64,000 nt of DNA from Arthrobacter sp. 35W (lineage in GTDB: Bacteria > Actinomycetota > Actinomycetes > Actinomycetales > Micrococcaceae): assembly GCF_000482545.1 (NCBI RefSeq), contig NZ_KI519454.1, positions 1-64,000 on the forward strand, written 5' to 3'. The translations under genes and the position numbers were made by a program. A model generated the notes under the pieces. It ran no database searches. It was given only the letters and a program-made list of their open reading frames with translations, and was not told the origin of the DNA. Positions 61,072-64,000 of this stretch are shown one piece after another. Within the stretch, counting starts at the first letter, position 1, and every line of letters starts with the position of its first letter.

Positions 61072-63675
61072 CTAGCGGGCGGCCGACTCGAAGCTGTGGG
61101 TTCCCGGTCCGACGTCGAACGCGGCCGTCCCCGGCAGGTCCACGCTGGCGGTGGTCCCGGACGGCACCACGACAGTGGTGCGCAGGGTCCCGCCGTCGAG
61201 CTCCCAATCGATCGACGCCAGCCCGTACGGCGTCAGGTGCGTGGCGCCGGCGCTGCTGAGCGTGCCGCCGGGGCGCGGTGCGAAATGGATCCGGCGGTAG
61301 CCCGGTGCGGCGGGGGCCAGCCCCGCCACCACCCGGTGCAGCCAGTCCGCCACGGCGCCCAGCGCATAGTGGTTGAACGAGGTCATGTCGCCGGGGTTCA
61401 CGGTGCCGTCGGGCAGCATGGAGTCCCAGCGCTCCCAGATGGTGGTGGCACCCATCGTGACGGGGTACAGCCAGGAGGGGTAGGAATCCTGCTGGAGCTG
61501 CAGGTACGCCTCGTCCAGGTTGCCGGCGCGGGTCAGGGCATCGGAAACCAGCGGCGTGCCCGCGAAGCCCGTGGAGATGTGCCCGTCCGATTTCCGGACC
61601 AGTTCCGCCAGGCGGGCCTCGCCGGCGGCCTTGGACGCCTCGTCGGGGTACAGGTCGAAGGCGGTGATGAGTGCATAGGCCGTCTGCGTGTCGCTCGTGG
61701 CCAGGCCCTCGGCGGTCAGGTAGCGGTCGGCGAAGGCCGCAGCCACCTCGTCCGCCAGTGCGCCGTAGTGGGCCGCGTCGTCGTCCTCACCGAGGATGGT
61801 GGCCACCGCGGCGAGCCGGCGGGCGGAGAAGGCGAAGTACGCCGTCGCCACCAGATCGGCCGCCGTCAGCGCCTCGAAGGGGTTCTCCGGGGGAGCCGCA
61901 GGGTCCAGCCAGTCGCCGAGCTGCATGGAGTTGTCGACAATCCGGGACTCGCCGGTGGCCTTCTCCACGCCATTGACCCAGTCGACGGCACTGCGGTACT
62001 GGCGGCGCAGCAGGCCCACATCCCCGGTGCGCTGGTGCAGCACATCCGGCGTGAGCACCGCGGCATCGCCCCACACGGCCATCGGCGTCGAGGCGATGCC
62101 GCCCCATTCGCCCAGCGGCAGGTACGGCACGTAGAGCGGAACGGTGCCCACGTCCTCCTGCTCCAGGGCGAGGTCGCAGAGCCAGCTGCTGAGCATGCCC
62201 GTGACGTCGTAGAGGAAGGCCGCGGTGGGCGCGAACACCTGCAGATCGCCGGTCCAGCCCAGGCGCTCGTCGCGCTGCGGGCAGTCCGTGGGGATGTCCA
62301 GGAAGTTGGAGCGCAGGCTCCACACGGCGTTCTCATGCAGGCGCTCGATGGCCGCATCCGAGCTGCGGAACCAGCCGGTGCGGGCCATATCGGAGTGGTA
62401 GACGCGGGAGAGGACGTCCCCGGGCTCGAGCCCGCCGGGCCAGCCGGAGACCTCCGCATACCTGTAGCCGTGGATGGTGAAGCGCGGCTCCCACTCGATG
62501 TCTCCGCCGGCCAGCACCAGCACATCGGTGGCGGCGGCGTCGCGCAGGGTGCGGGTGTAGAGCTCGCCCTCCTGGAGGACCTCGGCATGACGGAGCACAA
62601 TGCGCGTTCCCGCGGGTCCGGACGCGCGCAGGCGCAGGCGCCCGGTGTGGTTTTGGCCGAAATCGAGCAGGAAGCGGCCATCGCCCTTGTCCACCACCGA
62701 CACAGGGGCCAGCTCGCCGGTGCAGCGCATGGGCGGCCCCATCGGCGCCACCAGGGCATCCGTGCCGACGGCCTCGAGCTGGACCGCGCTCCACCCCTCG
62801 GCGGTGAATCCGGGGCGGGAGAAGTCCGCATCCCACAGGCGGGCGTCGAACTGCTCGCCGTCATACAGGCTGGACAGCAGGATGGGGCCGAAGCCGGCCT
62901 GCCAGGACTCCCCGCTGGCGATGGTGTGCCGCGCGCCGTCCGCCGTCACGACCTCCAGTTGGACCAGGGCCGAGAGGTCCTGGCCATAGACATTGCGCCT
63001 GCCGCCCTCGAAGCCAATGCGGCCGCGGTACCAGCCATCGCCCAGCCACACGCCGATGGCGTTGCCGCCCTCGCGCAGCTGGTCTGTGACATCGAAGGTG
63101 GCGTAGCGGAGCCGGTGCGTGTAGCTGGTCCAGCCCGGGGTCAGCGCCTCATCGCCAATGCGCTCGCCGTTGATCTCGGCCTCGGCAACCCCGTGGGCAC
63201 TCAGGTACAGTCGGGCGGCCACCACCTGGGCCGGCAGGGAGAACTCGTGGCGCACCAGCGCCGGGCGGAGGTCGACGTCGTGGTCCTCGTCCCAGGCCGG
63301 GCCCACAAAGCCGCCCTGCCAGTCGGAGGGTTCCAGCAGGCCCGCCTCCACCCACGATGCCTCGCTCCACGGGCCGAATCCGCCGCCGCCGTCCACCTGG
63401 ACGCGCACAGTGGCGCGCTCACGGGAGGCCAGCGGCCGGGCCGGCCACGGCACGAGGATCTGCCCGGGGGAGCTGACCTCGTGGAGGGTGGTTTCCACGG
63501 CGCCGGCCGCGGCGCCGGAGGAAATCGACACCTCAACCCGGTACGCCTGCTGGACGTAGGCGGGGTCCGCGCCGGGCGTCTGCCAGGACAGGCGGGGTTC
63601 GGCGTCGCCGATGCCGAGGCGGCCTGGGGCGTGGTGTTCAAAGGTGGCCTGCGACGGGGCGGGGGCTGTCGTCAT
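61072..63675 (-). CDS. Alpha-L-rhamnosidase, glycoside hydrolase family 78
   Basis: The product is 867 residues from ATG 63675; the upstream frame lacks conservation. Architecture: N-terminal beta-sandwich (PRLSWQTPG), rhamnosidase N domain with SAHGVAEAEINGERIGDEAL, GWTSYTHRLRYATFDVT and GDGWYRGRIGFEGG, the (alpha/alpha)6 barrel with DCPQRDERLGWTGDLQVFAP holding the acid catalyst, and the C-terminal GTTASVDLPG sandwich. No signal peptide, so it cleaves imported rhamnosides such as plant flavonoid or oligosaccharide conjugates. The adjacent transporter fragment is consistent with uptake. Confidence 0.95.
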   Translation of the reverse strand: MTTAPAPSQATFEHHAPGRLGIGDAEPRLSWQTPGADPAYVQQAYRVEVSISSGAAAGAVETTLHEVSSPGQILVPWPARPLASRERATVRVQVDGGGGFGPWSEASWVEAGLLEPSDWQGGFVGPAWDEDHDVDLRPALVRHEFSLPAQVVAARLYLSAHGVAEAEINGERIGDEALTPGWTSYTHRLRYATFDVTDQLREGGNAIGVWLGDGWYRGRIGFEGGRRNVYGQDLSALVQLEVVTADGARHTIASGESWQAGFGPILLSSLYDGEQFDARLWDADFSRPGFTAEGWSAVQLEAVGTDALVAPMGPPMRCTGELAPVSVVDKGDGRFLLDFGQNHTGRLRLRASGPAGTRIVLRHAEVLQEGELYTRTLRDAAATDVLVLAGGDIEWEPRFTIHGYRYAEVSGWPGGLEPGDVLSRVYHSDMARTGWFRSSDAAIERLHENAVWSLRSNFLDIPTDCPQRDERLGWTGDLQVFAPTAAFLYDVTGMLSSWLCDLALEQEDVGTVPLYVPYLPLGEWGGIASTPMAVWGDAAVLTPDVLHQRTGDVGLLRRQYRSAVDWVNGVEKATGESRIVDNSMQLGDWLDPAAPPENPFEALTAADLVATAYFAFSARRLAAVATILGEDDDAAHYGALADEVAAAFADRYLTAEGLATSDTQTAYALITAFDLYPDEASKAAGEARLAELVRKSDGHISTGFAGTPLVSDALTRAGNLDEAYLQLQQDSYPSWLYPVTMGATTIWERWDSMLPDGTVNPGDMTSFNHYALGAVADWLHRVVAGLAPAAPGYRRIHFAPRPGGTLSSAGATHLTPYGLASIDWELDGGTLRTTVVVPSGTTASVDLPGTAAFDVGPGTHSFESAAR

Positions 63676-63784
63676 GGGTGGCGGTGCTTTCTGCTCGGTG
63701 CTTAATCGGTCGCTGGGTTGAGCGTTTGCTGGAGTCTTCAGCCGCGGCGGCGGTGTGCGGCGCAGCGCGGGCTTCGGGCCGGTG

Positions 63785-64000
63785 TCAGCCGGCAATCGTT
63801 GCCGGCGCGGGGGCGCCCTGGCCGGCGTCCTGTTCCACAGGGGCGCCGGATCCGGCGTCGGGCCCGGCATCGGGGAGGGCCCGGGGGATCCGGGCCAGCC
63901 ACAGGATGCCCATCAGGCAGGAGACCACAGTGGTGGCGATCAGGAAGATGAAGAGGGCCTGCGCACCGCCGGCAATGATCTGCGGCGTGAAGAGGGCGAC
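63785..64000 (-). CDS. Transport protein C-terminus (probably MFS), cut by window edge
   Basis: The frame is open to the right edge and encodes 71 residues. It includes a last hydrophobic helix (ALFIFLIATTVVSCLMGILW) and a hydrophilic Ala/Pro/Gly-rich tail of about 38 residues. The layout fits the last helix and cytoplasmic tail of an MFS sugar transporter. It lies 109 bases upstream of the rhamnosidase on the same strand, suggesting shared regulation. Family assignment from this fragment is tentative. Confidence 0.5.
   Translation of the reverse strand, partial: VALFTPQIIAGGAQALFIFLIATTVVSCLMGILWLARIPRALPDAGPDAGSGAPVEQDAGQGAPAPATIAG

Noticed and set aside
61000-63705. 901-residue plus-strand frame opposite the rhamnosidase
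   Set aside because: Shadow of GH78 coding sequence in high-GC DNA.

Overview
This is a high-GC, densely coded chromosomal segment from an actinobacterium. Arthrobacter-like Micrococcaceae is the best guess. The evidence is the DtxR/IdeR-type repressor, a DUF3027 gene directly behind a cold-shock gene, an XPB helicase paired with a helicase-associated protein, actinobacterial ydaO (c-di-AMP) riboswitches ahead of cell-wall hydrolases, and frequent GTG starts. The genus is inferred; no marker such as 16S rRNA is in the window.

Layout. (1) 1-9458 is a scarred accessory region. An IS3-family element (cut by the window edge) truncates the 3' end of a large secreted RHS/YD-repeat gene. The RHS gene is translationally coupled to a LamG/DNRLRE-type partner, whose 5' end was removed by a second, complete IS3-family element (7525-8781). 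On the other side of that element lies an unrelated AAA/OLD-like ATPase pseudogene that also carries an in-frame amber stop. (2) 9686-14592: a two-TM membrane protein, two Cys-type sulfatases and a methyltransferase. (3) 14625-21692: helicase pair, small membrane protein, cold-shock protein, DUF3027 protein and serC, with a 62-bp perfect palindrome between the convergent genes. (4) 21893-25845: IdeR-like repressor, then three secreted peptidoglycan hydrolases, two of them behind c-di-AMP riboswitches. (5) 25903-31496: a molybdenum cofactor module (mobA, DUF6457, moeA, fdhD) around a YdeP/FdhF-type oxidoreductase. (6) 31600-46697: alpha-mannosidase, polar amino-acid ABC transporter, MpaB-like oxygenase, ABC exporter, diguanylate cyclase, Nudix hydrolase, tRNA-Arg(CCU), inositol-phosphatase-family enzyme, PcrA/UvrD helicase and a lipoprotein. 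(7) 46908-54818: sucCD, a predicted beta-repeat protein, SRPBCC and LOG proteins, a ferritin-like/VIT1 metal transporter and an ArsR/AHSA1 pair. (8) 55070-60990: an SSS transporter divergent from its likely XRE-cupin regulator, then a tightly packed redox operon (Ser-rich exported protein, ApbE-like flavin transferase, haem-binding-like membrane protein, NuoF-like flavoprotein, small ferredoxin). (9) 61072-64000: alpha-L-rhamnosidase and the end of a membrane transporter.

How parts work together. The Mo-cofactor genes plausibly serve the adjacent YdeP-like enzyme, with FdhD as its sulfur donor. The riboswitch-hydrolase block ties wall remodelling to c-di-AMP. The 57.5-61 kb operon looks like a membrane electron-transfer chain in which NAD(P)H or ferredoxin electrons pass through flavin and Fe-S centres to a membrane protein. 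Its substrate and acceptor are not identifiable from sequence, and I consider it the best candidate here for an under-described system.
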